Assembly: GCA_001304855.1 (NCBI GenBank)
Contig: BBZN01000010.1
Location: 62,001 to 126,000, forward strand
Length of the DNA stretch: 64,000 nt
Source: Clostridia bacterium UC5.1-1D2
Lineage (GTDB): Bacteria; Bacillota; Clostridia; Lachnospirales; Lachnospiraceae
Direction: 5' to 3'
The notes under the pieces were generated by a model. The model was given only the letters and a program-made list of their open reading frames with translations, did no database searches and was not told where the DNA came from. Positions within the stretch are counted from its first letter, which is position 1. The number at the start of each line of letters is the position of its first letter. Positions 30,304-42,782 of this stretch are shown one piece after another. A program made the translations under genes and the position numbers.

Positions 30304-30738
30304 ATGTATAACAATATTAAGAAAAAATTGAATCAAAAAGGCTTTACTTTGGCGGAAATGCTGATTGTTGTGGCGATTATTGCCGTTTTAGTGGCTGTTT
30401 CTATACCGATTTTTACAAGTAAGCTGGAGAAGGCCAGAGAGGCTACGGATGTGGCTAATATGAGAGCTGCCAAGGCGGCGGCTGTTGCTGCATATTTAAG
30501 CGCTGACGATGAATCTTTAGTTAAAGATATGCAAGACAGCAGTAAAAATGTTTATTATGACGCAGACAACGGCGTTTTAACAACAACAAAACCGGATCCA
30601 TATGGACAGGGAACATCGGCAGACGGAGGCATAAAATATACAGATTATGACGCTACAGGAACTTCCGGAGATCATACAGCAGAAAGAATTAAAGTGACTA
30701 TGACAGATAAGGGAGAAGTAACTATTTCCTGGGAATAA
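30304..30738 (+). CDS. pilA: Major type IV pilin
   Basis: 144-residue prepilin. ATG 30304 has AGGAGG 10 bases upstream, which excludes a longer in-frame start. Class III signal: short basic leader ending QKG, cleavage before FTLAEMLIVVAIIAVLVAVSIPIF, with Glu at mature position +5. The mature C-terminal part is small and hydrophilic (DDESLVKDMQDSSKNVYYDADNG). As the only small, complete pilin here and with its own strong ribosome site, it is probably the major subunit. Confidence 0.93.
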   Translation: MYNNIKKKLNQKGFTLAEMLIVVAIIAVLVAVSIPIFTSKLEKAREATDVANMRAAKAAAVAAYLSADDESLVKDMQDSSKNVYYDADNGVLTTTKPDPYGQGTSADGGIKYTDYDATGTSGDHTAERIKVTMTDKGEVTISWE

Positions 30739-30754
30739 TCGATCCGTCACCAGA

Positions 30755-30807
30755 CACCTGTTGTCATTGGGAAGCTGAAGGGTTGCAGCTTCCCGGATAT
30801 TCAGGTG
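30755..30807 (+). other. Strong stem-loop after the major pilin gene
   Basis: Outer arms CACCTG/CAGGTG and inner arms GGGAAGCTG/CAGCTTCCC (8-base loop), without a T-run. A structure here could protect the pilin transcript or reduce read-through into the assembly genes. Confidence 0.6.
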
Positions 30808-30907
30808 ATTTGATTGTTTGCAGAGTATCTTTAAAACAGAGGTATTTTGCAAAAATCAAAACGCTTGAAATCAGACCATTAAATAACCATAAACAGGAGA
30901 ACCGCCC

Positions 30908-31705
30908 ATGCTGCAAATCCACTGGACCCTAACCGCATACCTCATCACCCTGACCTTCCTGATCGGCGCAGCGGAGGAAGCTTTATCAACTGTCTCTCCT
31001 GGCGTCTGGTCCATGGGGAGAGAGTGGCAAAAGGCAGAAGTCACTGCACTGTATGCGGCCATGTGCTGGGAGTCCCGGATCTGGTTCCCGTATTCAGCTG
31101 GATCTTCTTAAGGGGAAAATGCCGCTACTGCAAGGCTCCCATCTCCTCCCGCTATATGTGGACGGAAATTCTCATGGGAGTGGTGGCCGTCAGCCTTCTC
31201 ATCCGTTACGATCTCAGCCTTAAGGCCCTTTTTTATCTGGTATTTGGGTTCATTCTTCTGGGCGAGTCCCTGACAGACCTGGAAGTCTTTGAGATTCCCG
31301 ACGGTTTTCACCTGGCGGCCATTCTCTGGTGGTGCCTGTATCTTCCTTTTCCGGCGGTTCTGTACCGGCGCGCTGACGGGCGGATTGCTGGGCGGAGCTG
31401 TTATAGCAGGCGGTATCCTTCTGCTGACCATGATCTTTGACCGGATTTTGGGAAAGGAGAGCATGGGAGGCGCAGATATCAAGCTGTTCTTTGTCACGGG
31501 CCTCTACCTGGGACTCCTGGGCAATCTGTTGAATCTCATTGCCAGCTGTATCATGGGACTTTTCTTTGCAGCCTTGTCATCCAAAGCCCGCAGCGGCAAC
31601 GAAGATCCCTCCCTGATACCATTTGGCCCCGCCATCGCTGCAGGAACCTGGTTCTGCCTGCTCTTTGGGGAAGGGATTATAACCTGGTATACAGGCTTTT
31701 TCTAG
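30908..31705 (+). CDS. pilD: Prepilin peptidase/N-methyltransferase; two frameshifts
   Basis: Membrane aspartic protease (~265 aa) that cleaves the prepilins. The pieces join across shifts near 31000 and 31375. They contain SFINCLSWR, the zinc motif CTVCGH...CRYCKAPIS, the first catalytic Asp in DLEVFEIPD, and the second in GGADIKLFF (GxGD type). ATG 30908 follows CAGGAG. Confidence 0.92.
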
Positions 31706-31726
31706 AGAGGAAAGGAGATATAAATC

Positions 31727-32766
31727 ATGGCTGATCGCTATACAGGAATCGAAATTGGTTCCAGACAGATAAAAATGACCCAGTGTTCCAATCATTGCGT
31801 ATACCGGGTCGCCACCCAGCCGCTGCCTGACAATTATGTGGACAGAGGCGCCATTGTTTCCAACGAAGCGATGAGCGAAATTCTCAGGGAGATGGCAAAA
31901 ACCTATCACTTTACAGATAAAAAATGCGCGGTTGTCCTTCCCGACAGCGTGGCCTTTTCCAGAAGGCTTACCATGCCGGCCATGACGGTGGATCAGCTGA
32001 AGATAAACCTGCCCTATGAATTCCACGATTTTATCAGCGACAGCAAAAAGGGCTACGTATTTGATTACAGCCTGCTGGAAATGTCCTGCAATGAGGAAGG
32101 CAGGCCGGTGAGCATGGATCTGATGGCAGCGGCGGCGCCTAAGGAAAAATCCGGGAGTATGAGATGATGTTAAAACGGGCCGGATTCAAACTGGCCATTG
32201 CCGCTCCGGAGGTATTCGCCTACTCCAATATCATCAGAGAGCATGAGGCTGTGGAGGGCGGCGGGCCTAAGGAATACTGTTTTATCGATATAGGGCATAA
32301 TTATACAAAAATACATATATTTACAGGCTGCCGTTTTGAGGTGACAAGGGAGATTGAATACGGCTGTTCCCTGCTCCAGGAGGCAGTTGCAGGCGAGTTC
32401 AATGTGGATGAGCATGTGGCCAGATCCTATGTGATTGAGAATTTTAAGAAGGTGTGGGATATGCAGCGCTGCCGTGACATTTACGAGACTATCGCCGTGG
32501 AGGTAATGCGGGCCATCAATTTCTATGGTTTCAACAATCCCTCCAGCCAGCTGGATCGGGTGTATTTCTGCGGAGGAGGCTCCATGATTCCCAACCTGAA
32601 GGAGGCCATTGCAGACCAGATTTCCCTTCAGGTGCGGCCTGTGTCAGAGCTGCTCACAGTTGTGGGGGACATTCCCGATGAGGCGTTCATCAGCCCGGCG
32701 GCAGCGGTATTACATATCTATAAATTTGGAAGGAGCAGGAAACATGTTATCCATTGGAAAAAATGA
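31727..32766 (+). CDS. pilM: Type IV pilus assembly protein PilM; one frameshift
   Basis: Actin-like cytoplasmic protein (~346 aa). Phosphate-1 motif YTGIEIGSRQIKM, phosphate-2 FIDIGHNYTKIHIF, and adenosine motif YFCGGGSMIPNLKEAI. One A is missing near 32150 (GAAAAATCC). It overlaps pilN by 23 bases. Confidence 0.9.
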
Positions 32767-33328
32767 ATATCCGTCCAAACGGACGGTAAATCTGGTGATT
32801 CATGAGAAAACCATGGGCAGTCCTTCCAGGGCGATCCCACTCTTTCTTCTGTTTATAGTCTTTCTGGCCCTCTTTGTGAAATTCGGGGTGCTGAATCAGC
32901 TGGAACGGATGCTGGCGGCCCAGTCCTCCTTAAAACAGGTCCAGGTGGATCTGGAGGGATACATAGCCTACAACCGGGATTATGAGGAAGTGCAGGAGAA
33001 ATACAGCCTTTATTTTGAGGATTATCTCACAGAGGATGAAGCGGTGCTTCAGGACCGTCTGGAGATTCTTAAGATATTGGAGAACAGTGTGCTCAACCGG
33101 GGAAAGCTGTCAAAGATTGAAATAAGAGGCAATATCTGCCGGGCGGACTTGACCAGGGTTTCCCTGGGAACGGTGGCGGATATTATGGAGGACTTGAATG
33201 CCAGTCCCCTGGTAAAGCTGGTGACAGTGTCCACGGCAGAGACTGAGGACAAGGATGAGAGCCCGGAGCCGGGCCATATGATGACTGCCTATATTACCAT
33301 AACCCTGAAGGGAGGGCAGGAGCAATGA
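32744..33328 (+). CDS. pilN: Type IV pilus assembly protein PilN
   Basis: 194-residue bitopic membrane protein. Start ATG 32744 has AGGAG upstream and lies inside the end of pilM. A cytoplasmic N-terminal stretch (EYPSKRTVNLVI) resembles the PilM-binding INLLP segment, followed by one membrane helix and a periplasm-facing coiled coil and small domain. ATGA overlap with the next gene. Confidence 0.8.
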   Translation: MLSIGKNEYPSKRTVNLVIHEKTMGSPSRAIPLFLLFIVFLALFVKFGVLNQLERMLAAQSSLKQVQVDLEGYIAYNRDYEEVQEKYSLYFEDYLTEDEAVLQDRLEILKILENSVLNRGKLSKIEIRGNICRADLTRVSLGTVADIMEDLNASPLVKLVTVSTAETEDKDESPEPGHMMTAYITITLKGGQEQ

Positions 33329-33973
33329 TGAACCGCAAATTTACTTTCAGGGAGAGCCTTCTGCTGTTGTGCCTGGCAGTGTTAATGCTGGCGTTGTTTT
33401 ACTATTTCGTCCTGGTGGAGCCTGTGACAAGCGAGGTGGAGCGGTGCAGCATCGCCCATATACCTGTGGAGGATCAGCTTTCAGCTGAAATGTTAAAAGC
33501 CGCGAAAAAAGCCCGGATGTTGAAGGATATGGAGGAGGCCGGGGAGGAGCCTGAGGGAGAGATCCTTCTATGACAATGTCTCCGGGGAAATGCACCATCT
33601 GGAAGAGGCCCTTATCCCGGCGTCCTCCTACAAGCTGGATTTTTCCAATCCGGTAGCCTCCGGACAGATAGTCCGCAGGGATGTGAGCCTTCAGTTTGAT
33701 GCAGATAACTATGCCGTGGCCAGGATGATTCTTACTGCTATTAATGAAAGTCCTTACCGCTCTGCAATAAAGGATATGTCCATTGTGGCTGAGGAACGGA
33801 GGGAGAAGGATTTGGAAGGGGATCCTGAAGCGGGGGATCCGGTGAGTGTAAATTTAGTGATTACATTCTATGAGACATTGACCGGGGCCTCCACTACAGA
33901 AGGCCTGATTTATGAAAAGACAGAGTCTGAGGAAAAAACGCCTGCAGCGCCGAACGATTTACTATATGAATGA
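33325..33973 (+). CDS. pilO: PilO-like pilus assembly protein; one frameshift
   Basis: ~216 residues: one N-terminal membrane helix (ESLLLLCLAVLMLALFYYFVLV), a coiled-coil stretch, then an alpha/beta domain (DFSNPVASGQIVRRDVSLQFDADNYAVARMIL). Assignment rests on position after pilM-pilN and topology; sequence alone is weak. Frame shifts near 33570. Coupled to pilN by a 4-base overlap. Confidence 0.72.
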
Positions 33974-33985
33974 CAGAGGGAACAG

Positions 33986-36900
33986 ATGAACGCATGGCTC
34001 AATGACAGAAACAGAATAAAGAGAGGCTTTTCGCTGGCAGAGGTGCTTGTGGTTGTGGGGATCATGGCTGTTTTGGCAGCGGTTTCCTTTCCTGCGGTCA
34101 TTCATGTGAGAGATTCCCTTCGCCAGACAGAGCTGGATCGGATGGCCAGAAGCGTGTTTATCGCAGCCCAGAACCAGCTGTCAGGTCTTCGGCTCTGCGG
34201 GGATTTACCGGATATCAGTGAAGAGGGAATCCCCATGCCCGATGACTCCGGCAGGCAGCCCTCAGATTATAACCCCTCCATGGGAGAGCGGCCGGATACC
34301 TATGTGATCTGTGATGCTTATTCAGGATCCGATTTTACCTGGATGGATGACACGGCATTTTCACCTGGGAATGTGAAAGCCGACGGCGGAAGCTATGCAA
34401 TCGAGTACAACCGCAGCGCCGGACGGGTTTACGCTGTGTTTTACTGGGAGCAAAGGGGCGGGGCATTCCAGAGGGACAGCAGCTTCTCCTATCCCCCGAC
34501 GACTTCAACTTATACGGGGGGCAAAAGCTCAGAGGGGACGAAAACAAGAATAACCGCAAGGTTCCTTCTGTAGGATATTATGGGGGAGAGGCCGGAACGC
34601 TCATGGACAGCGGCACAGAGATGGACTTTCAGGTTATCGTGAAAAATGAGGCGGATCTTCGGATAGAGATTCAGATGCCGGAGGCCGTTCAAAAGACGTC
34701 TGTGTTTGAGATCCTTCTTTCCTCAAAAACCGACGGGGAGAATCCCGCTGTCTATAAATATAAGGCGAGTCCTGATTCCCAGGCTTTGATAACGCCGGAG
34801 GAGACTCAGACGGAGGGTGTTCTGACTGCCCAAAAAGGCCTTTATGCGCTGACTCTGGACAGCTTGAGGGAAGGCCTGCATTTTGCGGACAATTTTCCGG
34901 GGATATGCCCGGGAGACGATCTGAAACTATCCGTTACAGGCTACAGCGCCAGCGGCCAGGCTCTCTATCTGCCTGTGACCAGGGCGGTGGAGACAAACAG
35001 CCTCTTTGCCGGTCTGAGGGACCAGGGGGGACGGGCAACGTATATATCGAGAATGGACGCCATCTTCAGAATCTGTCCCATGAGGTTTCGGCCCTTGGGA
35101 GAAAAGAAGGGGGCGGGGGAGAGACGACTGGCTATGAAATCCTTTCCGCCAGGCTGATGAAGGATATAGACTGGGCAGAAACGGTATATGAGGGAGGAAC
35201 CCTATCCTGGGACGGAGCCAGTACCGCCAACAAGTATTCTGGCCTGGGCAAAGTTAATTTTCATCCTATCAGCAATGATAATACGGGACTTCAGGTTTTT
35301 GACGGAAATAACCACAGCATTGCCAATCTTCATGTAACCCGGAATTATAAAATGAAGGATGCAGGCGGCTCCTACGGGCAGGCAGGCTTATTCGGGTATT
35401 TTGCATTTAACCCTTCAAAGGGAAGCCCGGAGGCGGCTATCCGCAATGTGAGTCTGATTAATCCGCTGGTGAAGCCCCTGGCTTCCCCGGAGAGCTCCTC
35501 CTATGCGGGAAGCCTGGCAGGTTATCTGGTAGGTGTGAAGGTGAAGAACTGCGGCGCATACGTGGACGGAGCGGCTGCAGGCCTGGGGGAGAACGACCAG
35601 TGGGATGAGCTGTATGAGGACACAGGGGTACAGGCCTTTTCCTCAGGCCTTGCAGGCGGCCTTATTGGCTGCGGTGAAAACATAGAGGCTGAGTCCTCCT
35701 TTGCCTCTGTGAAGGTTAAAGGCGGGAGCGCTGCAGGCGGTTTCGCCGGGGCTCTGCGGGAGGGAACCTCGGTTTCACGGTGCTATTCCGGCGGCCGGAC
35801 AGAGGGGGGCGCCTATATTCAGGAACGTCCCAATGTAACAGGCATGACTTCTGCAGGAGGCTTCACAGGTGTGCTGGACAGGGATGTGAGGATTGAAAAG
35901 AGCTTTTCTTCCTGCTCTGTAAACGGTATGCTCTGCGGACCTTTGTGGGTCAGACAGGAGCCACATTGGCTGAGCAGGCGGCCAATTTGAATTTTACTTA
36001 CGGTGTGGGAAGCGCATTTAAGAATGAGGGGGTAGGCAGCTTCGTGAATTCCGTGGGCTGCGGTCCGGTGGGAGATAACCTGACGGGCTTGGGCGGAGCC
36101 AGAATCCCCGCTTCTGAGGATACCCATCCTTACGACAAAGCTTACCGGGAGGAGAATCAAAGTTATCCCTATCCTGTGTGGCTTAAGGATTATTATGGTG
36201 ATTGGCAGGGCGCCGCATTTACAGGGTTTGTTTATTATGAAAAGTATCAGCTGGCAGACGGGGCCGGGGACGGTTCGCCCCAGGCGGGGGAATACGGCTT
36301 CTGGTCCCCTGAAGGGAAAGAGGGAAGCGGGGATGCAATCTCCGGGATACAGACCCTCAATGATGACAAGCCGGTGCTCAGCGACGGATACGGGTATCTG
36401 AGCGCCGGAGAGAAGGAGGTCACCGTACAGCAGGGAGGGAAAGGAAACGTCCATAAGCTGGATGCCCTGGAGGTGAAAATAGAGGGCCTGGAGGGAATTT
36501 TCCATCTCTACGTTCTGCCGTGGAAGGATGTCACCCATATACCGGTTACCTCTTTTGAGGGAAACCATGGAAATACAGTGAATACTTTTTACGATAGGCT
36601 GAAGTTTTCCATAGACGGCGAGAGTTATGATGCATACTACAATCCCCATTTTGCAAAGGCCATAGCTGCGGATCAGGCCGGGGCATTAAAGGGCCCTGAG
36701 AAGGCCCTTCTGCGCACAGCGCGCCATCTCTGCGAAATGGCCTTCGTCTCCAATGACGGTTCCAAACACAACAAGGCCTATTGGGACGCCTCCTGGGATA
36801 CAGACAAAGTATTTCAGACTTATCTGGTGGAGCGCGATATAGATTGCCGGGTATATGATGGAAGTACCTATGCAGATAAGGACGAAGCCCTGGTCCAGAA

Positions 36901-39900
36901 CGTGATCGGAAGCGGTAAGGCCGGCGAAAAATTTGAACGTTCCTTTGACGGGGGAGGCAAAACAATCTCCTATTTGGAGATAAATGATGAGGACTATGGA
37001 TATAGTTTCAGAGGCAACGCGGCCGCTCTCTTCGGTTATCTATCTTCCGAAGGAGTAATTTCAAATCTCGATCTGAAATATGCAAACATTACCGCCAGAT
37101 ATGTTCAGCACGCAGCAGGCCTGGTGTATACAAATGAGGGGACTGTCTCCAATGTCCGCATAATAAGCCCCGGCATTACATCACATAACGCCTACGGCTC
37201 GGCTGCAGGCTGGTTCTTGAAAATACCAGAGAGGGAGAAATTGAGAACAGCTATGTCATTCCCGAACAGGAGAATTACGTCTCTGAGAAAGACAAGTACA
37301 AACATATTTACAATGGAAAAGACATTCTGGTTAACAATTACGCCAATGCTGCCGTAACAGCTCCCGGGTATGCGGCCGGGTTTGTGGTTTCAAACAACGG
37401 GATTATCCGCAGCTGTGCGGCAGTCGGCGCGGTGACCGCAGGTACGGTGGAGAATGGGATAATAAGGCCTTCGGACAATGGTTCCGCAGCGGGATTTGTC
37501 AACGATCAGAATGGGGGAGAGATTACCAACTCCTATTCCAACTGCTATACAGCCGGGCGGTTTGCAGCGGGATTTGTCAACGATGCAGCCGGCGATGGGA
37601 TCCGGGATTGTTATTCCCTGCGCAGAGTCACTTCCACATACCTGAACGGATATGCGGCTGGATTCGGCGGTTCCACCAACGCGGGTTCTGTAGAAAACTG
37701 CTATGCAGCAGTGAGCAACGGCTACTGTCCCAATTACCGGATTGAGGACGGGCTGATCCATTATGAGAACACGGAATATATTACAACCCAGACGTTTCTG
37801 TATAATTTTTCCCAGTATCCTCACTGGCTTTCAAACTGCTATTTTCTGTCCTGGTCGGAGAATTATGAGGATGTTTCTGCGCCCAGCGGGCGGGGGCTGA
37901 CTTACAGGCAGCTGAAGGAGAATCATGAAATTAAAGGTCTTGAACAGTTTGAACGGGGAGAACCGGACGGCTCCGATACGGAGCCCTTCAGCCTGATGCT
38001 GGCTCCCGTGTATCCGTTCCCCAAAACAGCGGATATGATCCATTACGGCGACTGGCCCAGCTATGAGTACGTAGGCGCAGAGCTGGCATATTTCGAGGTG
38101 TATAAGGAGGATGACCGCTACACCGTGGGGATGTATAATGAGAATCTGGAGTTAGATACATTGTGGGATGAGTCCGACGGTCAGGATCCCCCGGACATCT
38201 TTTTGGACGGTTACGCCCTGCTGTTTAACGACGAATACATTGATATGGACAATGTGGATCTCAACAACCTGATCCAGGGAGCCGGAAGCAGCAACAGTGA
38301 AGCCTACCTGACCTGGGAGGACAACGTAGGTACTGACAATACCACAAACAGCGCCACCAACTATCTGAAAAGTGTATTCAGCCTTAAAGATAATGAGGGG
38401 AATAGGCTGACAGGCGGTAAGCTTGAATACTATAATAATGTAACAGGTGATGTAACCTCCTTTGAGGAGGAGGCCGGCGGCGACTTACCTATAGAGCTGG
38501 CTCTGGACGGGAGAGCAGGCAAATACTACTTCCGCATCCTGCCTCCTGCGGCAGTGGTGACCAATGCTACGTGCCTGAGGACAGCGTGTTCCAGCCTCTT
38601 GCGATCTATGTAAAAAGCAATTATGAAGATGAGGGAGGCGGAGAACAGACAGGAGGACAGAAGGTAGAGAAAAGCAGGGTCTTTTACTATACGCCCCATT
38701 TTGCAAAGTCGGACATCAGCGTAGGGCAGCGGCCTGAGGAGCCGGAAAAACTTCTGGTGCGGACCGTGAGGCAGCTCTGCACACTGGGAACCGGAAATAT
38801 TAAAAACAATAAGGACAGTATCGGGCGGTATTATGACAAGACCTTTCTGCAGGAATATGATATTCCTCTGGGGCAGGACGGAGCCTACGCTTACTTTTAT
38901 TCAGATACGGCCCCCATGGCCTCAGGAAGCATGTACCGCAACAGACACAATTACCGCTGGTTTAACAGCTCCATAGGCAATGCAGCCTATCCCTTCAGGG
39001 GAACCTACGACGGGGGAGGCTATACCATATCCGGCCTGGGCAGCTGGAGCCGGACGCCGGATATCCTGGGGGAGAGCCCCTTTGGAGGGATCGCCCGGTT
39101 TAATGCCAATGTGCCATTGTTCGGCTATCTCACAGGCAGGGTGGGAGTGATAGAGGAGACGGATCTCAACGGTAGGATCACGCCTGACAATCTGGTGATA
39201 GACCGCTCCTCTGTTGAGGGCGCAAAAAGTATATTCTGCGGAGTTTCAAAAGGAGGAATGATACAGGGGGTTACAGTAAAAAACAGCAGTCTCACCCCGA
39301 ATTCCGGCAGCGCAGGCATCCTTCTGGGAGAGGGAACGGAGCAGACGCTCATGTATACCTGCTCAGTGGCTGATTCCGGCGTTCTGTGCGGAAGCGGGGA
39401 TTACAGCTACATAGGAATTGCCGCAGGATATATCAACAGCGGGGCGGCGGAGCTTAGGAGCTCAGTATCAGCAATTCCTCTGTGCAGGCGGTCAACGGCA
39501 CGACGGTCAACAACGCAACCCGCGTAGGGGGAGTGGCCGGTTATATTTCCGGAGGGAAGATAACCAATGTGAAAATGTCCGGAACCATTACAATCCAGGG
39601 CAGGAGAGGCGTAGGCGGCATAGCAGGGCAGATATTATCCGATAAAGGAGAAGTGCTCATATCCGATATTGAAATCACGGGTACGGCCGATATAAGCCAG
39701 TTGAAGGCCAACCATGGAGCCGGGGAGAATCTTTACTCCTATAATGCAGTGGGGCTGGTGGCAGGCCTGAGCGAGATCGGCAGCCCCGTCACTCTGGATA
39801 ACCTGAGCTTTTGCGGCAGCGGGCCGGGAGCCGGCGGGGACGGTCTTTTAAAAGTCAGGAACGGCAGCGAATGCTCCAACTATATAGGCGGATTTCTCAT

Positions 39901-41909
39901 TGGATCTATGTACCGGAATGGAGTTCAGGGACAAGGGAACTTATCCTTGGAAACGTGTCGCTGGACAATGCAGTCCTCAGTACTGACAGGAGTGTTTCGG
40001 CGCCGGCCAGCCCCAGGTGTTACTACGGGGGCATTGCAGGGCGCGCAGGCAATGTGAATATCAGCCCCAGAAGCCCCCATAATATATGGGACTTCAGCGG
40101 CGGCCTGATACAGGTGGAGCCTGAGCGCATCGACCCCAACTCCGGTATATCGGGACTGGTGGGAAATTACGTTACGCCGGCTTCCATAACCCTTCCAGGT
40201 GAGGCGGTCCGGGCGGAGCCCCAGGTAAAACTGCCCGATATAAGCGTAACCGTACCGGCAGGCTCGTCGGTTCCCGTAAGCGGCATAGTCAACAGCACAG
40301 CAGCCAGTGTGACGGTATCCCCGGCAGCCGGTGCAGCAGGCAGAATACAGCTGGGCAGCATAATCACTGAAAACTGTGACAATACGGGCGGTTTGACGGC
40401 CCTTCTGTCCGATAACACCTTATTCGGCAGCAACATCGCTCTGTGGGGAGGGCGGATTCAGGCTACGGGAAGGGCCGGCGCTGCAGCCGGAACCGTGAAC
40501 ACTCGCAGCACAATTGCCAACATTTCCGTGGACAATGTAACTGTAACGGGCAACGGTTCCCTGGGCGGTTTCGCAGGGGTCCTGGAAGCAGGAACCATCG
40601 AAAACTGCTATGCCAATGCCGCAGTCACAGGGGACGGCTCCCGGCCTGTCGGAGGGTTTGCCGGCTCCATAGAAGGAGGAACCCTGCAGAGGTCCTATGC
40701 CTCAGGCTTTGTTACCGGCAGGAATAATGTGGGAGGATTCTTTGGCGCAGTGACTAAATCCGGCGTTATCCGATCCTGTTATGCCACTGGAAATGTGTAC
40801 GCCCTTCCCGTCGGTTCAGCAAAAGGGGCCATAGGCGGCTTTGGAGGAAGCCTGGTTTTGGACGGCAGCGGATCGGTGTCCATTGCGCAGTGTTATTCTC
40901 TGGGCAGGGTGCCTGATCATCTGCCGGATATGGACGGGGGAGGCTTTATCGGAAAAACGGACAGTGCAGAAGATAATTTCGATGTGCTGGACCAGATGAT
41001 CGGAAATCTGATTACGATTATGAAGTCTGCGGAGATACACAACCGCCCTGTGGGCAACGGCGAGAACGGAGCGAGTGTTTGGAGCATCAGCCAGACCATG
41101 GACTCCAGCACAAGGGGAGCCATAAACTCCGCAGGTACGGGGTACTCGGCCGCAGTTTACAATATTCTGGGTTATCCATATTACCATAAGGCCCTGATGG
41201 CAGGCATAGCTGCAGGCAGCGACGCAAAAGCGGACAACAGCGCAATAACCTCCGCTTATTGGGATATATTCGACAGCGGCGGCGGGCTGAAGGAGCAGAC
41301 AGATCCGGACAGCTATTATCAGCTGGTATACACACCGTCCCGGGACAATGGACTTATGACGTTATGGCAGATAAAAGGCCGGGATTTATACTGGATTAAT
41401 GAGGCTGACTGGGCGCTGGGAGAATCCTACGCTGCCTATAAGGTGAATCTGGACGCCTATGCAGGCGCCACAGACGGGGAGGCGCGCAAGGCCCTGATTG
41501 AGACGAGAAAGCTGTCTGTATCCAGGAATGCCACGGCCTCCTATGGCCAGGACTATATTGTTCTCAGCACGAGAACCGATGGATGGGAAGCCTGTCACAT
41601 GTCGTCGGTAAACAATTGCTTTTTCCTGAAGGAGGACGGAACCAGGGGCTGGGGAGCTACAATGAGCCATACTCAGCCGTGACGGCGGGAACAGGAATTC
41701 ATATGGAGGACTGGAGCGTAGCGGAATTCTCAGCAGAACTGACGGCAGAGCTGGAAGGCAGCGGGGCGCTGGAAGACATGAGGCCCGATGGAAGCGTTCC
41801 CTCTCAGCAGGCGGAGTACCCCTATCCCATGGTTGAGCATGCGGGAGCTGGAATTTCAGGGCTGCATCACAGCGGGTATTGGCCTGAGGGTTACCGGCCG
41901 GTTTATTAG
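33986..41909 (+). CDS. Giant prepilin-like protein with GLUG/beta-helix adhesin modules; about eight frameshifts
   Basis: One continuous coding region of ~2640 codons once eight single-base shifts are corrected (near 34498, 35030, 35945, 37213, 38573, 39460, 39930 and 41655). The N-terminus is a class III prepilin: KRGFSLAEVLVVVGIMAVLAAVSFP with Gly-1 and Glu+5. A pilin-like region follows to about residue 330. The remainder is beta-helix modules, each starting with DGxNxxI or DGGGxTI (35300, 36950, 39008), and GLUG-type repeats such as GGFAGVLEAGTIENCYANAAVTG and GGFAGSIEGGTLQRSYASGFVTG. It sits between pilO and the three other minor pilins, so a tip or shaft adhesin built into the pilus is likely. 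Ordinary pilins are 120-250 residues. Confidence 0.85.
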
Positions 41910-41942
41910 AAGGATGAATGGATGAAAGGAGGCGGCCCGGAA

Positions 41943-42782
41943 ATGAAGAAAAGAGATAAAGAAAACAAGCTTCGGGAAACCAGGGGCGCCTCCATTATTA
42001 TGGCGTTGGTATATTTCCTTATCTGCGCCACAGCAGGAGCCGCTGTCCTTGCATCGGCCCTGGCCGGGGTCAGCCACCTGAAGGCCCAGAAGAGGAATGA
42101 AAGCAGTTATCTGGCGGTTATGTCCGCCGGGGAACTGATGAAGCGCAGGCTGAAGGCGTCGGAGGGGGACTGGTCTGTAATAAATGACGAGGATTTGCCT
42201 TCACCGGCTGAGGAGGGGGACCGGGCAGGGTACAAAGCAGAGATGGGGGAGGCTGTTTCCGGCGGCTTCCCACCCTCCTCCCTGGAGTCTTTCTTTTCAA
42301 AAAACATGTACCAGGTGTATTTAAACTGTATAAAAGACGACAATTCCTGGAGGGATCTGTCCACGGAGCAGGCCAGGGAGGGGCTGTCGGAGTCCCTTGT
42401 GCTGACCCTTGAGCTGGATTCGGACCGACCGGACGGGGCCGGCGTACCAAAGGCTGAAGCCAGGATCACAATGGTTCCCGATTATGTGGTCATGGACAGC
42501 GGCGATGTTCAGCAGCTCCAGGTAAGGCTTCAGGCAGATATTTCACTGGAGGCAGAGGGCGTCCGCCAGTATTCCCTCCAGATGACGGCCGGAGGAGTGG
42601 TATATTATATGCTGGAGGAAGTAATCGACCAGGAGGAGATAAGCAGCGCCAATCCCGATACCGGGGAGGAGGAGACGGAGACGGTTTACCATTACAGCTA
42701 TACTTCCCACGCCGCCCTCTCCTGGGATAAGCCTGTGTTTTCTCCAGGTCCCAGAGGGACAGCGGAGGTGAAGGGCCTATGA
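41943..42782 (+). CDS. PilX/GspK-like minor pilin protein
   Basis: 279 residues. Start ATG 41943 follows AAAGGAGG; ATG 41922 is upstream in frame but has no ribosome site. Leader ends TRG, followed by ASIIMALVYFLICATAGAAVLASALAG, so mature position 5 is Met rather than Glu, as in PilX and GspK proteins that start tip assembly. The C-terminal part is hydrophilic. Overlaps the next gene by ATGA. Confidence 0.78.
   Translation: MKKRDKENKLRETRGASIIMALVYFLICATAGAAVLASALAGVSHLKAQKRNESSYLAVMSAGELMKRRLKASEGDWSVINDEDLPSPAEEGDRAGYKAEMGEAVSGGFPPSSLESFFSKNMYQVYLNCIKDDNSWRDLSTEQAREGLSESLVLTLELDSDRPDGAGVPKAEARITMVPDYVVMDSGDVQQLQVRLQADISLEAEGVRQYSLQMTAGGVVYYMLEEVIDQEEISSANPDTGEEETETVYHYSYTSHAALSWDKPVFSPGPRGTAEVKGL

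Noticed and set aside
33986-41909. Eight or nine separate genes, or decayed pseudogene fragments, in place of one giant pilin
   Set aside because: Internal segments have no ribosome sites, each break is resolved by one base, and repeat motifs continue smoothly across the breaks.
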